Below, piece after piece: positions 1-7,978 of a stretch of DNA of 49,174 bases. The translations under genes were made by a program, and so were the position numbers. The DNA comes from Streptomyces sp. MP131-18 (lineage in GTDB: Bacteria > Actinomycetota > Actinomycetes > Streptomycetales > Streptomycetaceae): assembly GCF_001984575.1 (NCBI RefSeq), contig NZ_LZNS01000001.1, positions 5,029,882 through 5,079,055 of the forward strand. The letters are read 5' to 3'. Each line of letters opens with the position of its first letter. Within the stretch, counting starts at the first letter, position 1. The notes under the pieces were generated by a model. That model did not search any database. It had not been told where the DNA came from and was given only the letters and a program-made list of their open reading frames with translations.

Positions 1-4
1 CGCG

Positions 5-1165
5 CTACGGGAGATTCCGGGCCATCACGATGCGCTGGACCTGGTTCGTGCCCTCGTAGATCTGCGTGATCTTCGCGTCCCGCATCATCCGCTCCACCGG
101 GTAGTCCCGCGTGTAGCCGTAGCCGCCGAGGAGTTGGACCGCGTCGGTGGTGATCTCCATCGCCGCGTCCGAGGCGTAGCACTTCGCCGCCGCGCCGAAG
201 AACGTCAGGTCGCCGTCGTTCCGCTGGGACTTGGCCGCCGCCGTGTAGGTCAGCTCGCGGGCCGCCGCGAGTTTCATCGCCATGTCGGCCAGCATGAACT
301 GCACGCCCTGGAAGTCGCCCACCGGCTTGCCGAACTGCTTGCGCTCCCGCACGTACTCCTTGGCGTAGTCGAGCGCGCCCTGCGCGATGCCGAGGGCCTG
401 GGCGGCGATGGTGATGCGCGTGTGGTCCAGGGTGCGCATCGCCGTGGCGAAGCCGGTGCCTTCCTCGCCGAGCATGCGGCCGGCCGGGATGCGCACGTTG
501 TCGAGGTACACCTCGCGCGTCGGGGAGCCCTTGATGCCGAGCTTCTTCTCCGGCGCCCCGAACGACACGCCCTCGTCGTCCTTTTCCACCACGAACGCCG
601 AGATCCCGCCGCGCGTCCGCTTCTCGGGGTCGGTGACGGCCATCACCGTGTAGTACTGGCTGACGCCCGCGTTGGTGATCCACCGTTTCACGCCGTTGAG
701 CACGTAGTGGTCGCCGTCCCGTACCGCGCGCGTCTTCATGCCACCGGCGTCGGAGCCCGCGTCCGGCTCGGACAGGCAGTACGAGAACATCGCGTCGCCC
801 TTGGCCAGCGGCGTCAGGTACGTGGCCTGCAACTCCGGTGAGCCGGACAGCATCACGGGCAGCGAGCCGAGCTTGTTGACCGCGGGGATGAGCGAGGAGG
901 AGGCGCACACCCGGGCGACCTCCTCGATCACGATGACCGTCGCCAGCGCGTCCGCGCCCGCCCCGCCGTACTCCTCGGGGACGTGAACGGCGTGCAGGTC
1001 GTTGCCGACCAGTGCGTCCAGGGCCTCCTGCGGGAAACGGCCCTCCTCGTCCACCTCGGCCGCGTGCGGGGCGATCTTCGCCTCGGCCAGTGCGCGGACC
1101 GATGCGCGGAGCATGTCGTGCTCCTCCGCCGGGCGGTAGAGGTCGAAGTCTGCGGCTCCTGCCAC
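5..1165 (-). CDS. Acyl-CoA dehydrogenase (FadE family)
   Basis: FAD-dependent enzyme expected to oxidise acyl-CoA to trans-2-enoyl-CoA in fatty-acid or branched-chain acyl catabolism. The 386-aa protein has the complete family layout: helical N-domain, central beta-domain (YCLSEPDAGSDAGGMKT, then WITNAG) and C-terminal helical domain ending IYEGTNQVQRIVMARNLP, where Glu371 is the expected catalytic base. I start at GTG 1165 rather than at the TTG 18 nt upstream because an AGGGAG lies 8 nt before that GTG. The gene is complete, with TAG at 5-7. It is divergent from the UDP-glucose dehydrogenase, and a short TAAC/GTTA dyad sits in its upstream region. The substrate chain length cannot be read from the sequence. 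Confidence 0.95.
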   Translation of the reverse strand: MAGAADFDLYRPAEEHDMLRASVRALAEAKIAPHAAEVDEEGRFPQEALDALVGNDLHAVHVPEEYGGAGADALATVIVIEEVARVCASSSLIPAVNKLGSLPVMLSGSPELQATYLTPLAKGDAMFSYCLSEPDAGSDAGGMKTRAVRDGDHYVLNGVKRWITNAGVSQYYTVMAVTDPEKRTRGGISAFVVEKDDEGVSFGAPEKKLGIKGSPTREVYLDNVRIPAGRMLGEEGTGFATAMRTLDHTRITIAAQALGIAQGALDYAKEYVRERKQFGKPVGDFQGVQFMLADMAMKLAAARELTYTAAAKSQRNDGDLTFFGAAAKCYASDAAMEITTDAVQLLGGYGYTRDYPVERMMRDAKITQIYEGTNQVQRIVMARNLP

Positions 1166-1193
1166 GTGTCTCACTCCCTGCAAGCGACGCTGC

Positions 1194-1205
1194 TAACGAC
1201 TGTTA
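1194..1205. promoter_or_regulatory. Small inverted repeat upstream of the acyl-CoA dehydrogenase
   Basis: TAAC-GACT-GTTA, a perfect 4-bp dyad in a locally AT-richer stretch 29 bp upstream of the dehydrogenase start. Its shape would suit a TetR-type fatty-acid regulator, but the arms are short and no regulator gene is adjacent, so this is a weak call. Confidence 0.25.
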
Positions 1206-1296
1206 AGTAACATGTAATCCTAGGGCCGCGGTACGGGGACGGGTACGGGCACGGGTACGTGAGCTTCCCGACAGCCTTCGGACTATGCTCGTCCAC

Positions 1297-2694
1297 ATGT
1301 CCCCGAAGATCACCGTGATCGGTCTCGGATATCTCGGCGCGACCCACGCCGCCGCCATGGCGGAGCTGGGATTCGAGGTGCTGGGCCTCGACATCGTCCC
1401 CGAGAAGACGCAGGCGCTCGCCCGTGGCGAGACGCCGATCTACGAGCCGGGGCTTGAGGACCTGCTCCGCCGGCACGTCGCCGGTCTGCCCGGCTCCTCC
1501 GGGCGCCTGTCGTTCACCACCTCCTTCGCCGAGATCGCCGAGTTCGGCGACGTGCACTTCATCTGCGTCAATACCCCGCAGAAGCCAGGCGAGTACGCCT
1601 GCGACATGAGTTACGTCGACAGCGCCGTGGACGCGCTCGCGCCGCATCTGACCCGGCCGGCGCTCGTCGTCGGCAAGTCCACCGTGCCGGTGGGCAGCGC
1701 CGCCCGGCTCGCGCGGCGGGTCGCCGAGCTCGCCCCGGCGGGCGAGGCGGCCGAGCTGGCGTGGAACCCGGAGTTCCTGCGCGAGGGTTTCGCCGTCGAG
1801 GACACGCTGCGGCCGGACCGCATCGTCGCCGGAGTGCACGGCGCGCAGGGAATGCACGGCGGAACGGGGACCGGGGCCGGAACGGGGACCGGGGCCGGTG
1901 AGCGGGCCGAGGCGCTGCTGCGCGAGATCTACGCGCGGCCGCTCGCCGAGGGCACCCCGTTCATCCTCACCGACCTGCCGACCGCCGAGCTGGTGAAGAC
2001 GGCGGCGAACGCGTTCCTCTCGACGAAGATCTCGTTCATCAACGCCATGGCGGAGGTCTGCGAGACCGCCGGTGGCGACGTGGTGAAACTGGCGGAGGCG
2101 CTGGGGCACGACGACCGTATCGGGCGGAAGTTCCTGCGGGCCGGGATCGGCTTCGGCGGCGGCTGCCTGCCCAAGGACATCCGCGCCTTCATGGCCCGCG
2201 CCGGCGAGCTGGGGGCCGCGGAGGCGTTGTCGTTCCTGCGGGAGATCGACGCGATCAACATGCGGCGCCGCGTGTTCATGGTCGAGCTGACCCGGGAGAC
2301 GCTGGGCGGCTCCCTGCTCGGCAAGCGCATCGCCGTCCTCGGGGCCGCGTTCAAGCCGGACTCCGACGACGTCCGTGACTCGCCGGCGCTCAATATCGCC
2401 GGGCAGCTCCACCTCCAGGGCGCCGAGGTCACCGTGTACGACCCGAAGGCCATGGACAATGCGCGGCGGATCTTCCCGACCCTCCGCTACGCCGCGGACG
2501 TGGTCGACGCGGCGCAGGGGGCGCACGCCGTGCTGCACCTGACCGAGTGGCGCGAGTTCCGCGAGATCGACCCGGCGGCCCTGGCGGAGGTCGTGTCCGA
2601 ACGGCACGTTCTGGACGGCCGCAACACGCTCGACCCGGCGCTGTGGCGCAAGGCGAACTGGACGTACCGCGCGCTGGGCCGCCCGACGGCATAG
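1297..2694 (+). CDS. UDP-glucose 6-dehydrogenase
   Basis: NAD-dependent sugar-nucleotide dehydrogenase, most likely making UDP-glucuronate from UDP-glucose for envelope polysaccharide. The 465-aa protein opens with the Rossmann motif GLGYLG at residues 9-14 and has the catalytic cysteine at residue 290 in GFGGGCLPKD. The C-terminal NAD/substrate domain follows (GAAFKPDSDDVRDSPAL). ATG 1297 is chosen because it places the Rossmann strand at the very N-terminus; ATG 1285 is an in-frame alternative. A TATGCT at 1284-1289 lies 7 nt before ATG 1297, so the message may be leaderless. The insert GTGTGAGTGTGAG, encoded by two 18-bp repeats, interrupts the central region. GDP-mannose or another UDP-sugar is a possible alternative substrate. 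Confidence 0.9.
   Translation: MSPKITVIGLGYLGATHAAAMAELGFEVLGLDIVPEKTQALARGETPIYEPGLEDLLRRHVAGLPGSSGRLSFTTSFAEIAEFGDVHFICVNTPQKPGEYACDMSYVDSAVDALAPHLTRPALVVGKSTVPVGSAARLARRVAELAPAGEAAELAWNPEFLREGFAVEDTLRPDRIVAGVHGAQGMHGGTGTGAGTGTGAGERAEALLREIYARPLAEGTPFILTDLPTAELVKTAANAFLSTKISFINAMAEVCETAGGDVVKLAEALGHDDRIGRKFLRAGIGFGGGCLPKDIRAFMARAGELGAAEALSFLREIDAINMRRRVFMVELTRETLGGSLLGKRIAVLGAAFKPDSDDVRDSPALNIAGQLHLQGAEVTVYDPKAMDNARRIFPTLRYAADVVDAAQGAHAVLHLTEWREFREIDPAALAEVVSERHVLDGRNTLDPALWRKANWTYRALGRPTA
1861..1896 (+). repeat. Two perfect 18-bp tandem repeats inside the UDP-glucose dehydrogenase gene
   Basis: The unit GGAACGGGGACCGGGGCC occurs twice, back to back and in frame, adding a Gly/Thr/Ala-rich loop to the enzyme. 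Because the unit is a multiple of three, copy-number change would keep the frame. Confidence 0.9.
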
Positions 2695-2740
2695 GCGGCC
2701 ACTTCGGTTTGGTCCGGTCGGTTCCGGCAATCGTTCTCCC

Positions 2741-4153
2741 ATGCCGGACAGCTCAGGAACCGAAGGCAAACGGACCGCGGCGGGCACGGGCGACGCCGAA
2801 GGCGGCACCGAACTCAAGCGGGTGATCGGCCCCGGGCTGCTCCTGCTGTTCATCGTCGGCGACATCCTCGGGACCGGCGTCTACGCGCTCACCGGCAAGG
2901 TGGCCGCCGAGGTCGGCGGCGCCGTGTGGCTGCCGTTCCTGCTGGCCTTCGTCGTGGCCATGCTGACCGCGACCAGCTATCTGGAACTGGTCACCAAGTA
3001 CCCCAGGGCGGGCGGTGCCGCCGCATACACCAACCGGGCGTTCGGCATCCACTTCCTGACGTTCATCGTCACCTTCGCGGTCATGTGCTCAGGGCTGACG
3101 TCCGCGTCGAGCGCGTCGAAGGCGTTCGCCGCGAACCTGCTGTCCGCCCTCGACGTCGACGGCGACCACGCCCGCGCCACCATGATCATCGCGCTCGCGT
3201 TCATGGCGGGCATCAGCCTGATCAACCTCCGCGGCGTCGGCGAGAGCGTCAAGACGAACGTCGTTCTCACCATCGTCGAGGTGACCGGTCTCATGATCGT
3301 CATCGCGATCGGCGCGTGGGCGGTCCTCCAGGGCGACGGCGAGTTCTCGCGGGTCGGGGAGTTCGACACCACCGGCGGCGAAACGGCCTTCGGCGCCGTC
3401 ACCGCGGCGACCGCGCTGGCGTTCTTCGCCATGGTCGGCTTCGAGGACTCGGTGAACATGGCCGAGGAGACCAAGGACCCGGTGCGCATCTTCCCGCGCA
3501 TGATGCTCATCGGCCTCACCATCACCGGCGTGGTCTACGTGCTCGTCGCCATCGCGAGCGTCACCCTGGTGGCGCCGAGCGACCTGGGCGAGGGCGAGAC
3601 GCCGCTGCTGAAGGTCGTCGAGGCGGGCGCGCCCGGCTTCCCGCTCGACCTCTTCGCGTGGATCACCATGTTCGCGGTGTCGAACTCCGCCCTGATCAAC
3701 ATGCTGATGGCCAGCCGCCTGCTGTACGGCATGTCCAGGGAACGCGCCCTGCCCGCGCCGCTCGGCCGCATCCTCCCGCGCCGCAGGACGCCGTGGGTCG
3801 CCATCACGTTCACCACGCTGCTCGCGTTCCTCCTCATCGGCTACGCCGACCTCGGTGCGCTGGGCGGCACCACCTCGCTCCTGCTGCTCTGCGTGTTCGC
3901 AGTCGTCAACGTTGCGGTGCTCGTGCTGCGGCGTGACCGGGTCGAGCACCGGCACTTCCGCGCCCCGACCGCGCTGCCCGTCATCGGCGCGGTGCTGTGC
4001 GTCTATCTCGCGGGCCCGCTGGCCGGGCGGCCGGCCGACGACTACCGGATCGCGGGCTGGCTCATGCTCATCGGGCTCGCGCTGTGGGCCTGCGTCTGGC
4101 TGGCGAACCGGATGCTCGGGCGCCGCCGGAATGCGGACCGGAGTGCGGACTGA
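2741..4153 (+). CDS. APC-superfamily amino acid permease
   Basis: Cytoplasmic-membrane transporter of 470 aa with a hydrophilic N-terminus of about 25 residues followed by roughly twelve hydrophobic helices, the usual size and layout of the amino acid/polyamine/organocation family. The first helix carries GDILGTGVYALTGKVA, the glycine-rich unwound segment that binds substrate backbone in this family. The central FFAMVGFEDSVNMAEETKDP matches the conserved 'GFE...aEEtknP' helix-loop. The substrate is not deducible; cationic or small neutral amino acids are typical. ATG 2741 has no clear ribosome-binding site. It stands 46 bp after the dehydrogenase gene on the same strand, but nothing functional ties the two together. 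Confidence 0.88.
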   Translation: MPDSSGTEGKRTAAGTGDAEGGTELKRVIGPGLLLLFIVGDILGTGVYALTGKVAAEVGGAVWLPFLLAFVVAMLTATSYLELVTKYPRAGGAAAYTNRAFGIHFLTFIVTFAVMCSGLTSASSASKAFAANLLSALDVDGDHARATMIIALAFMAGISLINLRGVGESVKTNVVLTIVEVTGLMIVIAIGAWAVLQGDGEFSRVGEFDTTGGETAFGAVTAATALAFFAMVGFEDSVNMAEETKDPVRIFPRMMLIGLTITGVVYVLVAIASVTLVAPSDLGEGETPLLKVVEAGAPGFPLDLFAWITMFAVSNSALINMLMASRLLYGMSRERALPAPLGRILPRRRTPWVAITFTTLLAFLLIGYADLGALGGTTSLLLLCVFAVVNVAVLVLRRDRVEHRHFRAPTALPVIGAVLCVYLAGPLAGRPADDYRIAGWLMLIGLALWACVWLANRMLGRRRNADRSAD

Positions 4154-4178
4154 GGCCCGCCGAGATCTGTCCGTGACC

Positions 4179-4208
4179 TTGCCAGCGGAACGGTTTCCCC
4201 CCTAGAGT
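4179..4208 (+). promoter_or_regulatory. Promoter of the GH12 cellulase gene
   Basis: TTGCCA (4179-4184) and TAGAGT (4203-4208) are separated by 18 bp, a vegetative-type streptomycete promoter. Transcription would start just before the CebR-like palindrome at 4227, placing the operator where it would block elongation or open-complex formation. Confidence 0.6.
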
Positions 4209-4226
4209 CCGCCGGTGTAACAGCCT

Positions 4227-4240
4227 TGGGAGCGCTCCCC
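4227..4240 (+). promoter_or_regulatory. CebR-type operator
   Basis: TGGGAGCGCTCCCC contains the perfect 12-bp palindrome GGGAGCGCTCCC and differs at one position from the 14-bp CebR operator TGGGAGCGCTCCCA known from streptomycete cellulose-utilisation genes. It sits about 12 bp downstream of the expected transcription start and 30 bp before the start codon of a cellulase. The predicted consequence is repression relieved by cello-oligosaccharides. CebR itself is not in the window. Confidence 0.82.
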
Positions 4241-4269
4241 TCACTGTTTCGCACCATGGGAGGAGCAGC

Positions 4270-5028
4270 ATGACATCGCGTATGCGCGCCGGAGCGACCG
4301 CGCTGGCCGTCGCCGCCGGAACCCTGACCGCCGTGGCCACCGCCACCCCCGCCGCACAGGCGGACGTTCAAATCTGCGAACCATTCGGCACCTCGGTCGT
4401 CGGCCAGTACGTGGCGCAGAACAACCGCTGGGGCAGCAGCGCGACCCAGTGCATCAACGTGACCGGCTCCGGCTTCCAGATCACGCAGGCGGACGGCAGC
4501 GCCCCGACCAATGGCGCGCCCAAGTCCTACCCCTCGATGTTCAACGGCTGTCACTACACGAACTGCTCGCCGAACACGAACCTGCCCGCCCAGATCAACT
4601 CGATCAACAGCGCGCAGAGCAGCATCGCGTACAACTACGGCGCGAGCAACGCGGTGTACAACGCCTCGTACGACATCTGGCTCGACCCGACGCCGAAGAC
4701 GGACGGCGTGAACCAGACCGAGATCATGATCTGGTTCAACCGCGTCGGACCGATCCAGCCCATCGGCTCGCAGGTCGGGACGGCCGATGTCGGCGGGCGC
4801 AACTGGGAGGTGTGGACGGGCAGCAACGGCTCGAACGACGTCATCTCGTTCGTCGCGCCCTCGGCGATCAGCAGCTGGAGCTTCGACGTGAAGGACTTCA
4901 TCGACGAGACCGTCAGCCGCGGGATGGCGGGCAACGACTGGTACCTGACCAGCATCCAGGCCGGGTTCGAGCCGTGGGAGGGCGGCGCGGGGCTCGGCGT
5001 CGACTCGTTCTCGGCGACCGTGAACTGA
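4270..5028 (+). CDS. Secreted GH12 endo-beta-1,4-glucanase (CelB-like)
   Basis: Extracellular glycoside hydrolase family 12 enzyme predicted to cut cellulose or xyloglucan internally with retention of configuration. The 252-aa precursor has a Sec signal peptide likely cleaved after Ala31 (TPAAQA-D). The catalytic domain closely follows Streptomyces CelB: paired cysteines (36/61 and 94/99), NGCHYTNCSP, the nucleophile region NQTEIMIW (Glu151) and the acid/base in GFEPW (Glu234). It ends straight after the catalytic fold, so the linker and cellulose-binding module of S. lividans CelB are absent. The ribosome-binding site GGGAGGAG lies just before ATG. A CebR-like operator upstream supports a role in cellulose use. 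Confidence 0.95.
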   Translation: MTSRMRAGATALAVAAGTLTAVATATPAAQADVQICEPFGTSVVGQYVAQNNRWGSSATQCINVTGSGFQITQADGSAPTNGAPKSYPSMFNGCHYTNCSPNTNLPAQINSINSAQSSIAYNYGASNAVYNASYDIWLDPTPKTDGVNQTEIMIWFNRVGPIQPIGSQVGTADVGGRNWEVWTGSNGSNDVISFVAPSAISSWSFDVKDFIDETVSRGMAGNDWYLTSIQAGFEPWEGGAGLGVDSFSATVN

Positions 5029-5103
5029 GGCCCCGCCGGACGGGCGGCGCGCGGCCACGGAAAACGGGATGCCCGTGGTCGCGCGTCCGCCCCACAATGA
5101 CGC

Positions 5104-5784
5104 ATGCTGATCGACCACTGGCCGCTTCTCGGACTCCGTGTGACCACTCCGCGCCTGGAACTGCGCCTGCCCGATCCCGAGGAACTGGCCGCGCTCGCCG
5201 ACCTCGCGGCGGAGGGACTGCACCCGCCGGAGGAGATGCCGTTCCTGGTGCCGTGGACGGATCAGCCCCCGGCCGAACGGGCCCGCTCCGTCCTCCAGCA
5301 CCACTGGCTGCGCCGGGCCGACTGGACTCCGGAGAACTGGGCGCTGCACCTGGCCGTCTTCGCCGAGGGCCGCGCGGTCGGCCTCCAGGACGTGTCCGCG
5401 GAGCACTTCGCGGTGCTGCGGCAGGTCGGCACCGGTTCGTGGCTGGGCCGGCGGTATCAGGGGCTCGGCATCGGCACGGAGATGCGGGCCGCGGTGCTGC
5501 ACCTGGCGTTCGCCGGGCTCGGCGCGGTCGAGGCGGTCTCGGGGGCGTTCGACCACAACGCGGCGTCGCTCCGGGTCTCGGAGAAGCTCGGGTACGAGCG
5601 GGACGGGGTGCAGCGCTTCGCGATCCGCGGCCGTCCGGCGACGGAGATCCGCCTGCGCCTGCCGCGCGAGCGGTGGGCGGCGGCGGCCCGCGCGCTGGAG
5701 GTGCCCGTGACGGTCAGCGGCCTCGAACCCTGCCTGCCCCTCTTCGGCGCGGCGGCCGGGCCGACGGCCGGGCCGGCGGCTTGA
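5104..5784 (+). CDS. GNAT-family N-acetyltransferase (RimJ/RimL-like)
   Basis: Acetyl-CoA-dependent acyltransferase of 226 aa. The N-terminal half has TTPRLELRLPDPEELAAL, typical of RimJ/RimL-type GNAT proteins. The acetyl-CoA loop is RRYQGLGIGTEMRAAVL, followed by FDHNAASLRVSEKLGY, the usual 'N-x-x-S-x-r-v-x-e-k-l-G-f' helix. The C-terminus is a low-complexity Ala/Gly/Pro tail. Substrate unknown; protein N-termini, aminoglycosides or small amines are all possible. ATG 5104 lies only a few bases after a CACAAT element, which hints at a leaderless message, though the spacing is short. It stands alone between the cellulase and an exported esterase. Confidence 0.85.
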   Translation: MLIDHWPLLGLRVTTPRLELRLPDPEELAALADLAAEGLHPPEEMPFLVPWTDQPPAERARSVLQHHWLRRADWTPENWALHLAVFAEGRAVGLQDVSAEHFAVLRQVGTGSWLGRRYQGLGIGTEMRAAVLHLAFAGLGAVEAVSGAFDHNAASLRVSEKLGYERDGVQRFAIRGRPATEIRLRLPRERWAAAARALEVPVTVSGLEPCLPLFGAAAGPTAGPAA

Positions 5785-5927
5785 CGGGCGCGGCCTGACC
5801 GCCGGGGTACTCCGTGCGGGGTAGCGGCCGACTCCGCCGGGCGGATGCCGTGCGCCGCGGCGCTCCGTAGCGTCCAACCGGTCGTGGCCACGGGGGCCGC
5901 GGCGAGGACCGAAGAAGCGGAGCCGCC

Positions 5928-6926
5928 ATGCCCGACCGCCCCTTGTCCCGTTCACGCCCTCTGCCCGCGGTGCGCCGCCGCACGCTGCTGGCCGCCGGCC
6001 TCCCGGCCGCCGCGGCGGCCCTCCTCGCCCCCGCCGGCCCGGCCCGCGGCGCCCCGCCGGGGTCCGTCATCGGCGAGGAACGGGTCGGCGAGCGCCTGCT
6101 CGACCTCACCCTCGACTCCCCGGCCCTCGGCTTCCCCGCGAAGGTCCGCCTGCTCACCCCCGACGGCTGGTGGGACAGGGGAACGCACCGCCGCTGGCCC
6201 GTTCTGTACGTGCTGCACGGCGGGTTCGAGCCGTTGACCTACCGCATGTGGACCCTGGAGACCGATATCCAGGAGATCCAGGAGCTGCGCGACGTCCTCG
6301 TGGTGATGCCCGAGGCAGGCCGCGTCGGCTTCTACACCGACTGGTGGAACGGCGGGGCCGGCGGCCCGCCCGCGTGGGAGACGTTCCACCTGGACGAGCT
6401 GCGCCCGCTGCTCGAACGGGACTACGGCGCCGGCCGGGCCCGCGCCGCCGCCGGCCTTTCGATGGGCGGATTCGGCGCCGTGTCCTACGCGGCGCGGCGG
6501 CCCGGCATGTTCCGGGCGGCGGCGAGCTTCAGCGGCCCCGTTCACCTGCTGCACCCGGACTTCGTCGAGTCGACGTGGCCGCAGCTGGAGGAGGGCCACG
6601 GCGGCAGCCTGGCGGCGCTGTGGGGCGACCCGCGGGAGCAGGGCGACGTGTGGCGCGCGCACGATCCGTTCGCGCTCGCGCCGCGGCTGCGGCACACGGC
6701 CGTGTTCCTCTCCAGCGGCGACGGGCACCCGGGGGCGCTCGATCCGGACAGCCCGTTCGACCCCGCGGAGGTCGTCATCCGCACGCTGAACCGTTCCCTG
6801 CACGACCGGCTGCGCGCCCTCGGCGTGCCGGTCACCGCCGACTTCCACCCCGGCACGCACCACCCGGCGTACGGCGAACGGGGTCTGCACACCGCCCTGC
6901 CACTGCTGCTCAGCGGGCTGCGCTGA
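5928..6926 (+). CDS. Tat-exported alpha/beta-hydrolase esterase (antigen 85 / esterase D type)
   Basis: Secreted serine esterase of 332 aa. The N-terminus has a twin-arginine signal (VRRRTLLAAGL) followed by a long Ala/Leu stretch and a probable cut near ARGA. The mature part has the oxyanion strand VLYVLHGG, the nucleophile elbow GLSMGGFG (Ser178) and a C-terminal histidine in HPGTHHPAYG, the order expected for the esterase D/mycolyltransferase fold. Streptomycetes lack mycolic acids, so an acyl-ester hydrolase role is more likely than mycolyl transfer. A TAGCGT -10-like element is at 5868-5873 and a weak GGAG precedes ATG. It converges on the next gene with a 3-bp gap. Confidence 0.85.
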   Translation: MPDRPLSRSRPLPAVRRRTLLAAGLPAAAAALLAPAGPARGAPPGSVIGEERVGERLLDLTLDSPALGFPAKVRLLTPDGWWDRGTHRRWPVLYVLHGGFEPLTYRMWTLETDIQEIQELRDVLVVMPEAGRVGFYTDWWNGGAGGPPAWETFHLDELRPLLERDYGAGRARAAAGLSMGGFGAVSYAARRPGMFRAAASFSGPVHLLHPDFVESTWPQLEEGHGGSLAALWGDPREQGDVWRAHDPFALAPRLRHTAVFLSSGDGHPGALDPDSPFDPAEVVIRTLNRSLHDRLRALGVPVTADFHPGTHHPAYGERGLHTALPLLLSGLR

Positions 6927-6929
6927 CGA

Positions 6930-7844
6930 CTACGCGATCGCGGGTTGGTGCGGCCGGCCGGTGATCACGGCGGTGACGCGGGTGCCGCGCGGCAGCGCGG
7001 GCGCGGTGTCGTAGATGCAGTGCAGCATCTTGGCCACGTAGCGCGGCTCGACGGCCAGGCCGTGGCGTTCCTCGAAGGCGCGGGCGAACGCGGTGAGCGC
7101 GGCCGGCAGCCGGGCGTAGCCGCCGGCGTGGTGCGTGTGACTGATGTGCCAGTTGGGGAACGTCCGGCCCCAGCCGGAACGGTGCAGGCGCGTGACCTCG
7201 TCCTCCAGGTACCCGGCGGCGCCCTTCAGGACCGCGACGCCCCAGGCCCGCGCGCCCGCCGGGAGCGCCGCGGCTATCCCGGCGAGCGTGCCGCCGGTGC
7301 CGACCGGGCAGCAGACGAGGTCGCGCGGCCCGAGGCCGGGCAGCTCCGCGACCAGCGCCGCGGTGCCGTGCGCGGCCAGGGCGTTGGAGCCGCCCTCGGG
7401 AAGCACGTAAGCGCGCCCCCAGCGCCGTTCGAGGCGGCGGCGGGTCGCCGGATCGTCCAGCGTGCGGAGCGTGTCGCGGTAGGCACGGCGGTCGGTGAAC
7501 GCCAGCTCCATGCCGTTCCGTTCGGCCTCGGCCAGTGACCAGTTCCGCGGGGCGTCGGCCAGCTCGTCCCCCCGGATGACGCCGACGCTGGCCACCCCGC
7601 AGGCCGCCGCTGCGGCGGCGACCGCATGGACGTGGTGCGACCAGGCGCCGCCGAACGTCAGCAGGCGCGTATGACCCCCGTCGAGGGCTGCCTTCAGATT
7701 GGGCACCAGCTTGCGCCACTTGTTCCCGGAGACGCGCGGGTCGATGAGGTCGTCCCGCTTCAGCCGCAGCTCGACACCGGCCCGGGCCAGCTCCGGGTCG
7801 GACACCGGCACGAGCGGGGACGGGAGCGCCGCGGGAAGCACCAT
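6930..7844 (-). CDS. PLP-dependent D-cysteine desulfhydrase / ACC deaminase family protein
   Basis: Fold-type II pyridoxal-phosphate enzyme of 304 aa. The Schiff-base lysine is Lys42 in SGNKWRKL, followed by the substrate loop TFGGAWSHHVHA and the phosphate-binding glycine cluster CPVGTGGTLAG. These fit the family containing 1-aminocyclopropane-1-carboxylate deaminase and D-cysteine desulfhydrase. The residues that separate the two activities cannot be judged with confidence here, so the reaction stays open. I start at ATG 7844, because the preceding TACACT lies 7 nt upstream and suggests a leaderless transcript; the longer open frame upstream has no initiation signal and overlaps the neighbouring gene. 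A cysteine-degrading activity would echo the cysteine dioxygenase at 32.8 kb, but they are 25 kb apart. Confidence 0.82.
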   Translation of the reverse strand: MVLPAALPSPLVPVSDPELARAGVELRLKRDDLIDPRVSGNKWRKLVPNLKAALDGGHTRLLTFGGAWSHHVHAVAAAAAACGVASVGVIRGDELADAPRNWSLAEAERNGMELAFTDRRAYRDTLRTLDDPATRRRLERRWGRAYVLPEGGSNALAAHGTAALVAELPGLGPRDLVCCPVGTGGTLAGIAAALPAGARAWGVAVLKGAAGYLEDEVTRLHRSGWGRTFPNWHISHTHHAGGYARLPAALTAFARAFEERHGLAVEPRYVAKMLHCIYDTAPALPRGTRVTAVITGRPHQPAIA

Positions 7845-7978
7845 CGGTACGAGTGTACGAACGGCTCCGGGCGGGCGCGGCGTGGCGCGGTAGGCGCCGC
7901 ACCTCCGCTGGGGCGCCGCACCCTCGCACTGCCGGCCCCCTGTTCCGCCGGTGCGCCTGCGGACGCTCGCCCGGGCGG

